This document shows, piece by piece, positions 22,770 through 33,654 of a DNA stretch of 64,000 nucleotides. Location: the NCBI GenBank assembly GCA_022747635.1, contig JAKTNV010000008.1, forward strand, positions 696,501-760,500, given 5' to 3'. The notes beneath the pieces were generated by a model. It was not told the origin of the DNA and made no database searches. It saw nothing but the letters and a program-made list of their open reading frames with translations. The first letter of the stretch is position 1, and the number at the start of each line of letters is the position of its first letter. Source of the stretch: Hetaerina americana. Lineage: Eukaryota; Arthropoda; Insecta; Odonata; Calopterygidae. The translations under genes and the position numbers were made by a program.

Positions 22770-24330
22770 TCGAACCGCCGCACTGCGGAAAAGTCTGGAA
22801 TTACTCGACTCGTGGGGAGAAATGGTTTTACAGTTTTGGGAATCGAATCGGGAAAGCGCGATTAGAGCGCCGTTCCATTTACTTATAATGTGTACGTGAC
22901 CCCTTGGTTGCCGTGAGGGCTTCGCGCGTGGCCCTGGGCAAAAGTCGTGACAACCGGCCAGACTGTCATCTCACATAGGAACGCCAATTGTTGAGGGGTG
23001 GGTGATTGATTGATTATCCATTCGTATTTACTTGATCGGATTCAAAACACTCGGGAGGGAAATTTGGGCGGAAGGAGAGGGGCGAGGCGCTCGTTCGGAG
23101 AAAGTGCGTGGGTGGAAGGAAATCCACTGAGTGAGTGGTTGGCCGTTGGCCGGGTCGAATATTTCCGGAACTCCGGCCCGCCCCTCAGCGAGTGTTCATT
23201 CCCGCTGGAGACGGAAGCCTTTTAGCCCTCGGGGGAATTCGCGTCTCCAGTGAAAAATTGCCATCGAAATTCAGCAGCGAATTCTTTTCGTGGTCGCATT
23301 TCATTCCCAGCGTCCTGCTTTCTTCCGTTTTAATACTATCTTTAATTTTCCCTTTTTTTCCATGTTTATATTTTTGGCCTTTTCCCCGGTCCAGGAGTAC
23401 ACTCTCTCATTCGCTGCAGCGGGAAGTGTGTCGCGTCCGTATTGTCAGTGCGATTTTCATTTTCACGTTGTTTTGGAACGTCTTTCAATTATGAAACGTG
23501 CATCTGCGTCGGTTCACGGATTATTTTGTGCAGTCTCTGTTAGACAATTAGCGTGATGAAGGTAGGAAGGAGGTCGAATATGTGTGCAAAACATAAATGT
23601 GTTTACTGTAGTGTGGGGTGTCAGGTTGTCTTGTTAGATCAGGCCAGAAAATGTGTAGAGGTGTTCAGCTGGTGTCCGTGCACAACCTGCCTTGAACGAT
23701 TGGCTAGCCAAATAAAGGAAAAATGCAAACTAGCTACTGTATTCGGAATTTAATTCCGGAAGGAAATAACTGAAAAACATAACATTTTCGTGCTTAAATA
23801 GGTGGAATCCCTTCATGTTGAGGGTAGGGAAAAAAAACTTTGCCATTCCACGTAAAAAGGTTAAATATTTTAAACGGCCATGGTTTCAATGCGGCGCTTC
23901 ATCGTCAGGGGGTATCGAATCAAAGTGCTGAAAGAATTTGCTTATTTTAAAATACTCCTGGGCCCAAAATAAATGTACGTTGATATAAATGTTCTTTTAT
24001 TCACGTAAAAATTATGCAAACAACATCCCTTTTTAACGCTTAATGCTTGATATTTGGCCAATTCATATTATGGCTAGATGTTGCCTTAGCAGGTGGTTTA
24101 TTTACATTCACTTCTTGCCATAGCTTTCTGAATTCCTATTTAATTTAAGAATGAACAAATTTCTATCCAAAATAATACTCCTTCTTTATTGCTATTTTTA
24201 TTGTTCATTTTTTCTGCAACTAAATTATAGCGAATTATTATTGTAGGTAATCCACCGGTTAATGTACGTTTTGATTGGACCCAACAACCAAATAGTTAAT
24301 TCTCTTGTCTCTCTATGCAAAACAACCCAA
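22770..24330. other. Unassigned DNA
   Basis: No gene or repeat recognised. The cysteine-containing 66-codon frame at 23553-23753 matches nothing I know. Confidence 0.4.
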
Positions 24331-24334
24331 CATT

Positions 24335-25945
24335 AGATTAGCCTCTACAACGAAGTTCCGTTTCATCCCTTCCTCCATTCATTCCGTCCAATAACCCTAT
24401 CCTGTATTCCTGCCCCTTCCTGGTTTGACCAACATTCTCCTTGAAAGCTTCTTTACCTATCGCATTTTTTCTCCCTATGTCCCTGCTACTTTGACCTTTT
24501 TGGTGCAAAACACTTAAGAGATACATAAGGTGTTCTACATGCTCTTCTTTTATCCCTCCTGCTTTAAAGTTTAACGTATCTATCGCTCTGAATTGGAACA
24601 TTCACTCAGCAAAGCTTGCAACTCCTTGGTTGACTAACATACTACATAAGTTAGTCATCAGCGAACCTACCTGATTTTACGAATTACCCGCCCACTTTCA
24701 TTCCTACCTCCACTTCTTACCATGCCTCTTTAATCATTTCTTCTTTAATCATTTCTTCTTTAATCATTACTTTAATCTACATACAGGTTGAACACCACCG
24801 GTGATAATGGGCAACCCTGCCTTACACCTCTTCCTAACACTGCCCATCCGGGCTCCCCGTTCCCCACTCGCACCTAAGCAGTCTGAGACATGTACAGGTT
24901 GCGGATTAGCCTCCTTTCCCTCCAATCTATTCCTATTTTCTGCAATATACTCATTAGTTTTTCCCAGTTCAATTTTTATATTCCTCTCTAGTGGTCGTAT
25001 TACTGCAATGGCATCCGGCGTGCCTCTCCCCTTCCTAAACCCAAACTGATCATACCCTAAGGAATCATTTGCCCTACTCTCCATTCTTTTGTTGATGATC
25101 TTGAGAACCACTATAGCTGTTTTCCAAATAAAAAATTGTTCGGTAGTCCTCACATGATGTAACCTTTACTTTTTTCGGATTAGGAGCTAACACTGATCTG
25201 ACAGTTTTCCGGCCTATTCCCTCTGTCATAAATGCTATGGATTAGTCTATAAATAATCTTTTTCTCATATTCCCCTATACCTTTAAGTGTTTTCCCAGGT
25301 ATGTTATCTACCCCCACGGTCTTGGTTGATTTTAATTCTCTTCATCTACTTCATATTCTCTTTCCATGTCGAAGCTTGCTGGCCTAAGTTCTTTACCTAA
25401 CAGTTCTTCTAAATACTTCCATCTCTTCTGGATTTATTTTGGTTCAACTGATATTTTTCCCGAATTATCTCTAATTTTTGACGTAAGATTTTCTCTTCTT
25501 ACTTCCCGATAGTGTATTATAGCGCACCAATTTCACCTTTCCTCGGAAAACTTTCCATGGCCTTGCGCTGCGTCTTCCTCATTGCTTCTTTTGTTCTATT
25601 TGTTACCCGTCTAAATTTATTATTAAAGTTTTTGTACTTCCTTCTACCCAACTCTGTATTTAAATTCTTCCATTTCCGTCTCTCATCTATCTTTCTAATC
25701 ATCTCATCCGTGGTCCATGGTGTCCTTTTCATATTAACAGTTCCTATAGTTTCTTTTGTGTCTTTGGGCATATATTTTTTTATGTATTCCCATTTTTCCT
25801 CGAGATTACTCCGCTCTTTAGTCTCACTCAGGAATTTCTCCACAGCCTGCCGTTACTCCTTCCTTGTTAATCCACTCAATATATCCACGTTCCATTTCCT
25901 AACCCTCCGCCCCTGCATTATTTTTTTGAATCGGACGCTGCACTT
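24335..25945 (-). mobile_element. RTE-like LINE remnant, 1.6 kb
   Basis: Minus-strand pieces in order: a linker (25843-25517) with EEKWEYIKKYMPKDTKE and WTTDEMIRKIDERRKWKN; then an RT part (25153-24767) with INKRMESRANDSLGYDQFGF and RKGRGTPDAIAVIR; then a C-terminal part (24601-24338) with GQSSRDIGRKNAIGKEAF joined by a deletion to RIGLLDGMNGG. Several stops and deletions. The element faces left, with its 5' side abutting the oppositely oriented remnant that starts at about 26.17 kb. Confidence 0.8.
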
Positions 25946-26169
25946 CATGACTACTAAATTGTGTTCCGCAGCTTCTCCCGGGAACCTGGGAACGGGAAAG
26001 ATGGGAGGAGAAGGACGGACGTTGTAAAGAAAACCGGCTGGTATTTGTTAGCACCGTCTTTGAAACCCATAAAAGTGGTGACGTACATGGACATCGCGAA
26101 TAAATGAAGTGAGGTACCAGAATTGATTTTAATTCTGACACAACACATGTACAGAAATTGCATGAAGTT

Positions 26170-27190
26170 AGCAAAAAGTCATTCAGGAGTAGACATCAGT
26201 ACTGACCATACTCTAGTAATAACCGAGTTCTGTGTGCTGCTGAAAAGGGCATGGAGAGGAGGTGAACGAGAAAAATTGGACGCAAGAAAGCCAACGGAAC
26301 CAGGAAAATCTGAGGAAATGGGAAAACTGTTAATGGTGAAGTTTAAAGCCGAAGAACTGTGAGAGTGTAAGAGAAGTGATGGGGATGGAGAGAGGAAGTG
26401 TGTGCGTAGATGAGCAGCTGTGGGAGAGCGTGGAACAGAGGATGGAAGAAGCAGCAAAAGAGGCGGTTGTTGTAAAGAATGGAGGATGAAATGAGAAAAG
26501 AATGCATCGAAGGAGAGATGCTGGACCAAATGGAACTTACGAATGAACTCAAGAGGAGAAAGGGATGAGGCCCAAGGGAAATGTACGAGTTCGATGAGAT
26601 GAGGAAGAGAGAGAGAGGGAAAATGTGAAGAAGATGGGTAGTTACTGGAGGAGGCTGGGAATGTGAAAGCAGGAGGCAAATGGGAAATCGTGAGGAACGC
26701 ATTGTAAGGTGATGCGATCGAACAAGCGGAGAGCTCGAGGTATTTGGGAAGTGTCGTCACTGAAGACGTATCCGGTAGCAAAGAACTCAAATGAAGAATA
26801 GCCATGGGGGAAGAGGGATTCAATAAGAGGAAGAAGGAACCACGGCGTGGACCTTTGAAAAAGGAACCGAGGAAGAGATGGGGAAGATGTTACATCCGGA
26901 GTATTTAATGTTGTACGGAGCACAGGCGTCTGTATGTAGACTTAGCGGAAAGATGAAGGAAAAGAATGACAGGCCTTCGGAATGTGGACGTGGTATTGGA
27001 CGGAAGGAAGTAAGAGAGTGGGAGGATGGGGTGGAGAATGAGCGAGGTGGTGCTGGGAAGGATTGGAGAGGAGAGAGGATTGGTGAATGTAATCGAGGCT
27101 AGGGAGGCTAATAGGTTGGGGTTGATTGGCATGAGGAGGGAGTGTCTGTTGGAGGGAATAAAGATGGGGGGACCGAGGGAGGAAGAGTTA
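26170..27190 (+). mobile_element. RTE-like LINE remnant, second subfamily
   Basis: GVDISTDHTLVITEF near 26190 resembles the end of the apurinic endonuclease domain (S/TDHxLV). A purine-rich linker follows, then SSRYLGSVVTEDVSGSKELK near 26740 (the YLGS block of the RT C-terminal region), a deletion, and ERIGECNRG..EANRLGLIG with a GPREEELGG end near 27180. The YLGSVVTED form differs from the YLGSVLDQR form of the other copies, so this is a related subfamily. The long open frame on the opposite strand (26823-26179) is its shadow. Confidence 0.65.
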
Positions 27191-27191
27191 G

Positions 27192-27368
27192 GAGGGTAGG
27201 CTGCGAACCAATGCACGCGTGCTTGTAGACCACAAACAAAATGACCATCAGAAGGACTCCTGGTGGCATGTGGACACATGTTACTTCCACATGCCACCAG
27301 GAGTGCTTCAGAAGGTCATTTTGTTTGTGGTCTACAAGCATGTGTGCATTAGTTTTCGGCCTACCCTC
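27192..27368. mobile_element. Foldback MITE
   Basis: Inverted arms 27192-27274 and 27286-27368 (83 bp each, roughly 90 percent matching by eye) around an 11-bp spacer. Outer ends are GAGGGTAGG / CCTACCCTC. No coding capacity. One arm also occurs inside mariner B (8197-8284). It would form a long hairpin if transcribed. Confidence 0.8.
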
Positions 27369-27474
27369 GTATTATGTAGTGTTGAGCATGGTTGTTAAAA
27401 TTGGGAAACAATGCGAAGAAATGAAAAGAATGGCTCGGGAGGGGAAGACATTAGAGAGGGGGGTCACTGATTGA

Positions 27475-27741
27475 GTGAGCGGCGCGAGCGCCGGTGATGG
27501 CTCTCCTTTAAATGTTCCGGTGTGCTCTGTCCTTTTCGTCTTCATCGCTGTCATGTGCCTTCATCTCCTCCTCTGTGGCTCTCGGGTGCTGGAGTGCGCC
27601 AGTGGCCATAAGGACGCCAAGGCCCGACCTCCCGAGAAACGGCCGAAGAAGGCGGAAGACGGAGCCCCCGGCGCGGTCAGCGGCAGCACCACGACCCTCA
27701 CATTCGCTCTGGGTGTGACTTTTAAATTTTTAGTTCGATAA
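27475..27741 (+). CDS. Weak candidate exon with hydrophobic N-terminal segment
   Basis: An 88-codon frame with a hydrophobic stretch at residues about 17-37 (VPVCSVLFVFIAVMCLHLLL), then CGSRVLECASG and a basic, Pro/Lys-rich tail. It could encode a signal peptide or one membrane segment. A GGTGTGA string near the end could be a splice donor. I do not recognise the protein, and the region is GC-rich, so a chance open frame is quite possible. Confidence 0.18.
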   Translation: MSGASAGDGSPLNVPVCSVLFVFIAVMCLHLLLCGSRVLECASGHKDAKARPPEKRPKKAEDGAPGAVSGSTTTLTFALGVTFKFLVR

Positions 27742-27744
27742 TGA

Positions 27745-28595
27745 ATGCGATTGAATCCGCACTTGAAAGTTGAATAAAAGTTGTAGTAGATGGTACAAGT
27801 GTATTTTAAATCAATCTTGTGCGGATTTTGGTGTGGAAAATAGGCGCCACTTCAATCGATGTCATGACATTTGCCGTGTGAAATATCTTATTAGGAAGTC
27901 ATCTCCGACTGAATGCATTACTTTAAAGGAGTTAAATGCATGTTGAAGTGTCGCTATGGTGATTAATTTATTTGTGAAGCGCCTTGATTTATTTAGAAAA
28001 TATTTTTCTAGCCCTACGTGATACCAGTTTGGCTTTTCTTGCAGCGGCAAAGGCCGAGATTCACCCTCGAGAAACATAACTTGTGTGTCGTCCCTTATAT
28101 GCATGGCATGCAATCTCACAGATTAGTTGAGAATATTGCGTGCTACCACGTGGGTTACCACATGGTAAAGCGCCGCAAATGATGAGGACAATCTTGTATG
28201 CGTGGCACAATATCCCTTTCCTACATTTCCGTCGCTGCGAGAAGAAGGCTTGTGGAAATTGCCAAATGCCGCCGAAATCAATATTCGATGGAAAAACTCA
28301 TCGACCCGTCATTCGTGCATTTGTGAGTATTGCCAAACTCGATTCTTCACTCGTGGACGCGGGCGAGATATTTTGGTTCATATTATTATGCATTTATGTA
28401 TCTGGGCCGACGCCCTCCCCTCCCCCCCGATTGCCTCAATCCCGCATCACCCCTCCCCAGCATCATTTGGTCGCCGGCCGGGATGGGGGAGGGGCGCCCT
28501 CCCGCACCACGCGGTTCGCTCCATCGCTGCACTCTCCGTGGGATGAGGGCAGGCGTGTTTCTTGGAAGCGCTGCGTAAATTAGCTTGTGGGGGAT
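27745..28595. other. Unassigned DNA
   Basis: AT-rich, then GC-rich from about 28405. No gene or repeat recognised. Multiple short frames at 28140-28583 overlap in several registers. Confidence 0.35.
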
Positions 28596-28599
28596 GAGA

Positions 28600-28815
28600 A
28601 GGGAGTTGAGGGTAGTGAACCACCTTGTTGTAATAATGTTGTAACAATAGCAGCGATGTTTGTGAAGAAGGGGCTATTGTCAATCGTGCTTTACTATGGA
28701 TCGGAAACTGGGTCGCTGTGTCAAGAGCGAGCTTTGGAGGCCTTGGGGATTTCGTGGGATCATGGAAAAGAATGGGTGGAAAGGAAAAAAGTTTTGCGAA
28801 TAGTAGAAAGGGAAG
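28600..28815 (+). mobile_element. RTE-like LINE C-terminal fragment
   Basis: LLSIVLYYGSETGSL parallels the WSVAMYGAETWSL block after the RT domain, followed by ALEALGI and WVERKKVLRIVEREER, parallel to LEAFEMW and VKWTERKTNEEVLGMVGEER. The order is conserved with deletions. Dead fragment. Confidence 0.55.
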
Positions 28816-28819
28816 AGAG

Positions 28820-29910
28820 AGGGGGGCGTGGATTGGGCGAGGTGGGGGAAGGTGCCGCGTTGGGCTGTGCGGGCAGCTCTGGTGCGCAGTGTCTGTTTGC
28901 ATCCGTCCATCGAAGCCCTGGCGTCCACTGCGGCGTGTTTCCGTTTATAAACGAGGGAGGGATGCCTCGAGTCCGAGCAGTTTTTTAGTTTCTTAATCAT
29001 TGTGCTGACTAATTATTCAATATAGTAGCACTGACCTGTATAATGGTATGTAGATTCGAAACTATCAAAACATTCGTGACATTTCGAAAAATTTCAGGGC
29101 AACGTAAGATTGACGAGTTATTCTATGTTTTCAAGGAGTTGATTGTATTTAAGATTGTCTGTATATCTATTGAAATAGACTTTATTTGCTTAGCTTAAAC
29201 ATGTCAAACCAAAGCGAAAGGTAACTGCACTCCGTCAAAAAATTCTGCTCGATCGCCACCTCATCCGTTCCCGCGTATTCCTGGCTGCGTTTACGCGTAT
29301 AAATGAAGACCTCTGGGTTTACAAATGGTGAAAATTACTTTGAATTTTGCATTGAAATAATTAAAGGCAAGGTGTAGAAACAGAATTCAGAGCTTTGTAA
29401 AAAATATAAAATAGTGTATTATCAATGTGTAGAAAAATATTTCACTTTGGCGCATCGCACGTAAATCCAAAGTCTAATATTCATACCCTGAATCATGTAT
29501 TGTGTGCATTCTGATGCATTGACCTCTCCCCAGGAGATAATAAACAGTAAGAATTCATCTTCATAGTGATGTTCACCTTGCCTACGTGAAACTAAGTTTG
29601 TCTTAATCAGTTGACTTTTTTCAATAAATCTTCACATGCTTACAATTTGAGTTTGCACTGGCTGCTTGTGCCGCTGTGCCGTTTTTGCTTTTCCTTTTCC
29701 TCGACCAGCCTGGGCGGTTGCTGCTTTCGGCAGTGTTCACTTTTCATTTATAGTCCTCTTAAATTTCTTCGATTTTCGAACGTCACCACCACTAGACTAC
29801 TAATACTTATCTTGCTGAGCATTCCCATCATACTATCACACCTAAGAGCTTTGCTACTAGTAGCCCCATCTGTCACAGTTTCCTCTAACTCAAAGGGCTT
29901 TCATGGGACA
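28820..29910. other. Unassigned AT-rich DNA
   Basis: Nothing recognised. Confidence 0.4.
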
Positions 29911-29914
29911 TGGT

Positions 29915-30690
29915 GATGGTATTCAGCAAACAAAAGGCCTTTGGTAGATTGTATAATCTGGAATGAATGAATCTATTCCAGAAACTAGGAGTAGATTGGA
30001 GGGCCAAGAGCGTGTCGACCTGTATACGTATGTTTCGACCACTGAGGTGCGAGTGGCGGAAGGAGAGTCGGGGGGAGCAGTGTTGGGAAGAGGGGTAATG
30101 CAGGGGTGTCCATTGCGAACTTGTGAAAATGGCGCGGGGGGAATTGGAGATGGGAATGTAATTCGGTGGAGGATTGATGAAATCAGTTAGCCATGGGGAT
30201 AATCAAGGGATAGTTAATCATTTACTCAAGGGAGCACAGTCATTGCTGAGCGCATTATGAAATCAGAGTGTGAAAACAGTCAATATAAGGAGAAGGGGCA
30301 TAAGGGGAAGAGTTGCGTAAGGCATAGAAGCTTTCACGAGGAGGATGGAATTGTTGACAAGGGACATCGAGTGAGGATGTTAAGGAAGGGTGTGAAGGGG
30401 GATGGAAAAGGTGTAGAGGACGGAAAGGAAAACAAATGAGGAAGTGATGGGAATAGCGAATGGGGAGAAGAGGGGATTGCTGGGAGAAATAGAAATAGCC
30501 GAGAAATATGAATGCAAAACATTTAGAGAGGCAATGGGGTATTGTGGACTGTGATAGAGGGCAGGCAAACGAGGAAGGAGAAGGAATAGGATGGGGATGT
30601 TGGACGGGATGAAGATTGATAGATAGTATGTAATTTGAAAAACGGTTTAATGCAATGTGGGGTGTCATGTCTTGTCTTGAAAAGCGAGGC
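29915..30690 (+). mobile_element. RTE-like LINE remnant (plus strand)
   Basis: A KAFGRL block near 29930 stands for the KAFDRV motif of RT, with the catalytic Asp changed to Gly. Then GVDWR near 29993, RGVMQGCPL near 30095 (RT palm), and C-terminal blocks near 30425-30480 (ENK.GSD. with nucleotide match to the EVLGMVGEERGL region) and 30540-30640 (nucleotide match to the MLGKRGKGR..GMLDGMK end). Frameshifted throughout. It runs toward the simple repeat at 30.70 kb. Confidence 0.65.
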
Positions 30691-30700
30691 TAAGAAATGT

Positions 30701-30725
30701 AGGTGTGTGTGTATGCATGTATGTA

Positions 30726-30770
<45 letters not shown>
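30701..30770. repeat. (TG)n(TA)n microsatellite between two convergent LINEs
   Basis: GT-rich repeat passing into about 15 TA dinucleotides. It lies exactly between the 3' ends of two RTE-like copies that face each other. Confidence 0.85.
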
Positions 30771-30775
<5 letters not shown>

Positions 30776-30784
30776 TTAGGTAAT

Positions 30785-31560
30785 CTAACGGTTAAGGTAG
30801 ATTTTTGGATGGACAAAGCTCTTAAATAAATATTTTGTGACTCCTCACAAAACACAAAATCCAGTATCCTACTCTACATCAAGTCCCTCTTCATCTCTGA
30901 GTACCTTCTTCCTCCCTTCATCCCGTCCAACATCCCTATCCTGTCCCTTCCCTTCCCTCGTTTGCCTAACATTCTCCCCTCTATCACAGTCATCAACATC
31001 CCACTGCCGATCAATACGGCCCTCATCCATTTTTCCTGCCTCCATAGGATTGCTCCCAACAAACCCCTCTCTTCGCCCACATTACCAAGTACTTCCTCAT
31101 TTGTTTTCTTCTCGGTCCATTTCACCTTCTCCATGCTTCTCCACACCCACATTTCAAAAGCCTCCAATCTACGTATATCCTCCTGCTTCAATGACCACGT
31201 TTCCGCACCGTACATAGCTACGCTCCATATCAAAGTTTTTACGAGTCTTTCCTTAACATCCTTACTCAACGTCCCCGTCATCAACTCCCTCCTCCTTGTG
31301 AAAGCCTCTTTGCCTAGCGCAATTCTTCTCCTTACGTCTACTACTTTGACCGTGTTGGTCCAAAACATTTCCGAGATATGTAAACTGTTTTACCTGCTCT
31401 AGTTTTTGCCCTCCTATGTTATTGTTAAGCTTAGCCTTATTCTTTCTAGAAAATCGCATAACCTTTGTTTTATTAATATTGATTCTAATCCCATACCTGT
31501 CGCACTGAATTTCCAATTCACTCAGTAATTCTTGCAACCCCTTGGCTGACAGAAATACCA
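30785..31560 (-). mobile_element. RTE-like LINE 3' part (minus strand)
   Basis: The minus-strand 3' UTR starts at the repeat with the same end sequence as the 46-kb copy (TAGATTACCTAATAAT in its own orientation). The frame at 31368-30874 (164 codons) is intact: RRRIALGKEAFTRRRELM, LIWSVAMYGAETWSL, RRLEAFEMWVWRSMEKVKW, NEEVLGNVGEERGLL and KGRDRIGMLDGMKGG. The preceding frame carries GLQELLSELEIQC, NINKTKVMRFSRK and QFTYLGNVLDQHGQ. The upstream RT core is absent: the copy ends at about 31560, where a SINE follows. Confidence 0.85.
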
Positions 31561-31574
31561 CAGTTCCTTTCCCT

Positions 31575-31733
31575 GTTCCTTTCCTGATTATGGTTTCCCA
31601 GGAAGACCTGGTACCCGAAAAATCACTTAAGCTTCGGTGGAGCTGCAGGTGCCCAGAGTGCCTTGCCCGGGAATCGAACCCGGAACCCTCTGGCCAGCAG
31701 TCCAACGCTCTACCCGCTGGACTACTGCGACCC
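31575..31733 (-). mobile_element. tRNA-derived SINE (TAGTCCAGCGGG head), copy 1
   Basis: On the minus strand the element starts GGGTCGCAGTAGTCCAGCGG (31733 down). It has an A-box-like TAGTCCAGCGGGTAGAGC segment and a perfect B box GGTTCGATTCC, then a body GTGATTTTTCGGGTACCAGG and CTTCCTGGG. The would-be acceptor ends do not pair, which argues against a functional tRNA gene. A diverged copy lies at 33.36-33.48 kb. Pol III internal promoter elements would drive transcription of an active SINE. Confidence 0.8.
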
Positions 31734-31744
31734 ACTATCATCGA

Positions 31745-31763
31745 TATATATATATATATATAT
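31745..31763. repeat. (TA)n microsatellite
   Basis: About nine TA dinucleotides immediately beside the tRNA-like head of the SINE. Confidence 0.8.
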
Positions 31764-31764
31764 G

Positions 31765-33265
31765 TAATATCACCGAAAGATACTTCGGTAAAACTTATCA
31801 TTAGCTAACTTGTCCCGCAATGAGCTGCCCTTCTACGACATCTCGCTGCTGACTTTGTTCCTTGCGAATTGTTTTCCAATTTGATAACGATGTCGACGTC
31901 CTCAGCATCTACATGGTTGTAAAAATATAATATCGTCGACGGCGACAGAGGAGCCTGCGTCAGCTGCACTGCTGTCGCATCGCTACCACGCACGTTGGTC
32001 TCCGCTGTCGCGCGGCCTTAATTCCGCGCCGTTGTTGGCAGTGCCGGATCCCCTGCCCCGCCCCCCTCCCCCTCATTTTCCCCCCTTCTGCCTTTTTCGC
32101 CCACTCTTCCCTCCTCTGCCCCCCTCTCCTCCGTTCTCTGGGGGCACCGTTTCCGTGTGCCTTACGGAGAGGGCCGATCGAGGTCTCTTCCCTTTGGGGG
32201 GGGGGGGGGCGCGGTGGGAACACGCCCGCGTGTGCCGTTGGGAGTTGCCTCGCGCCCCATTTTATGTATTTCTGGGCCGGGTCGCCGTAGTCATGGCATT
32301 AATGACGCCCCCATGACTGCCGCCGCCTGCGAGCCAAACTCTTCGAGGAGACTCGTCTTCCTCCGGGAGCGGTTGCTGTCGACGTCCGAAAGTGACCCAC
32401 ACCCCTCAGTAAAGCCACCACTCAAGATTGTCAGTCCTCGTAATTTGCACTCGCTTAGTCTGATTGGAAATGGCGCGGCGCTCGGTGCTTGCCCGCATTC
32501 ATTTCACACCATATGAATTCGAAGGTTTAGTGTTAATTTATTGCCGTACGCTTTTATCACTTAGGTACAACCTCCGAGTCGGTTTGTTTTGTGGAAGGAA
32601 TTTTTTTGCCAATATTTCGTGTTGAGCAAAAAAAGTTTTGCGTTTGTCATGAATGCTTGTTGTTGTAACACAGTGACATAGGACAATAAAATGTTGCGCT
32701 GTGGTGGACATCCCGCTGATTCGCTCTACGTGGACTGAGTTCGAATGAATCGAAGCCACCGTAATGGCATTTCGGAGAAGGATACTCTCTTCTTTCGCTT
32801 CTCTTATTCGGCCGTACGACATTTGCACTTCATTTTCGACAGCAACCTCCACACACAGTTGCTCTTATGCCCGAGTCGACGTGCTTTATCCTAGAAATCA
32901 ATCGTAATCAACTTCTACTTTTGAAGTAGGTGGCCATGGGCGTCGACACCGCCGCGCCCGACTTTTAAAATGCGTCTAATTGCCATTGCTGGAGTACGAG
33001 AAATTTTTAATTAATCCTATTGAGGTACTAGGTTTCTCGTGCTGTTACTCTCCTCTCTGTAGCAATTCTTTGGAATTCTCCGAGAATTCCCAATCGCGCG
33101 AGTGATCTCCATGAATCTACCCTGGAAAGCTGACTGGTGTACTGGTGACGTCTAAAACGCTCTTCATGTTAGTAATGCTGACATCCGTTAGTCCAGATGG
33201 GCCCGACTCTAGTTTTCATGTAATCGTTCTTTTAGAAATGTAAACATGCCGTAAGAAATCGGTGC
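31765..33265. other. Unassigned DNA with GC-rich core at 32.0-32.3 kb
   Basis: A pyrimidine-rich and then CpG-rich stretch at about 32030-32420 includes an 11-base G run near 32198. No gene recognised; open frames there occur in several registers. Confidence 0.35.
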
Positions 33266-33269
33266 GGTG

Positions 33270-33330
33270 CATCTACATCTGCATAACACCCCGCAAGCCG
33301 CCGCAAGGGCGTGTGGCGGGGGGTGTTAGG
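33270..33330 (+). repeat. Dispersed hairpin motif, best copy
   Basis: CATCTACATCTGCATAACAC, then CCCGCAAGCCGCCGCAAGGG, then CGTGTGGCGGGGGGTGTTAG. TAACACCCCGC and GCGGGGGGTGTTA can pair in an 11-bp stem with one extra G, and the loop contains further complementary GCC/GGC. Related copies occur at 11.28, 11.73, 34.41, 42.52 and 51.04 kb, with a weak one at 54.76 kb. Confidence 0.75.
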
Positions 33331-33354
33331 AGTAACAAAATATTTATTTAATTT

Positions 33355-33480
33355 TTCCGGATCTTCCCAGGAAGATCTGGAACCCGAAAAATCACACAGC
33401 TTAGATGTAGCTGTAGTTGCCCAGAGAGGCTTTCCAGGGAATCAAATTAACTCTTTAGTTAGTAGTTCAACGCATTACCT
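33355..33480 (-). mobile_element. tRNA-derived SINE, degraded copy 2
   Basis: Matches the 31.58-kb SINE through CTTCCCAGGAAGATCTGGAA, CCCGAAAAATCAC, GTAGTTGCCCAGAG and the B-box region (AATCAAATT in place of AATCGAACC). The tRNA-like head is badly decayed. Confidence 0.6.
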
Positions 33481-33485
33481 ATACA

Positions 33486-33650
33486 TACGAGAGTGATTCG
33501 AAAAGTAAGGTCTCCTTTTTTAATGAGAAATCAATTTCATTCTCAACTTGGCGTACAGCGTTGGAAAGGCTGAGCATCTAGCTATTTTTCTACATAGTTA
33601 CCTTGACAATCGATCATTTTTTGCATCCTTGTCCATTACCCGTGAACTAG
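33486..33650 (-). mobile_element. mariner 3' end remnant (E)
   Basis: Starts TACGAGAGTGATTCGAAAAG and continues TAAGGTCTCC, a mariner-type terminal repeat next to TA. On the minus strand the inner part resembles the last transposase codons. The terminal repeat differs from that of B and D, so this is another subfamily. Only about 165 bp remain. Confidence 0.55.
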
Positions 33651-33654
33651 CTTA

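Noticed and set aside
26179..26823. 214-codon minus-strand ORF as a gene
   Set aside because: Low-complexity Ser/Pro/Leu-rich translation antisense to a purine-rich RTE remnant.
31660..31733. Functional tRNA gene on the minus strand
   Set aside because: Good A and B boxes, but the acceptor ends do not pair and the sequence continues into a SINE body with a second copy at 33.4 kb.
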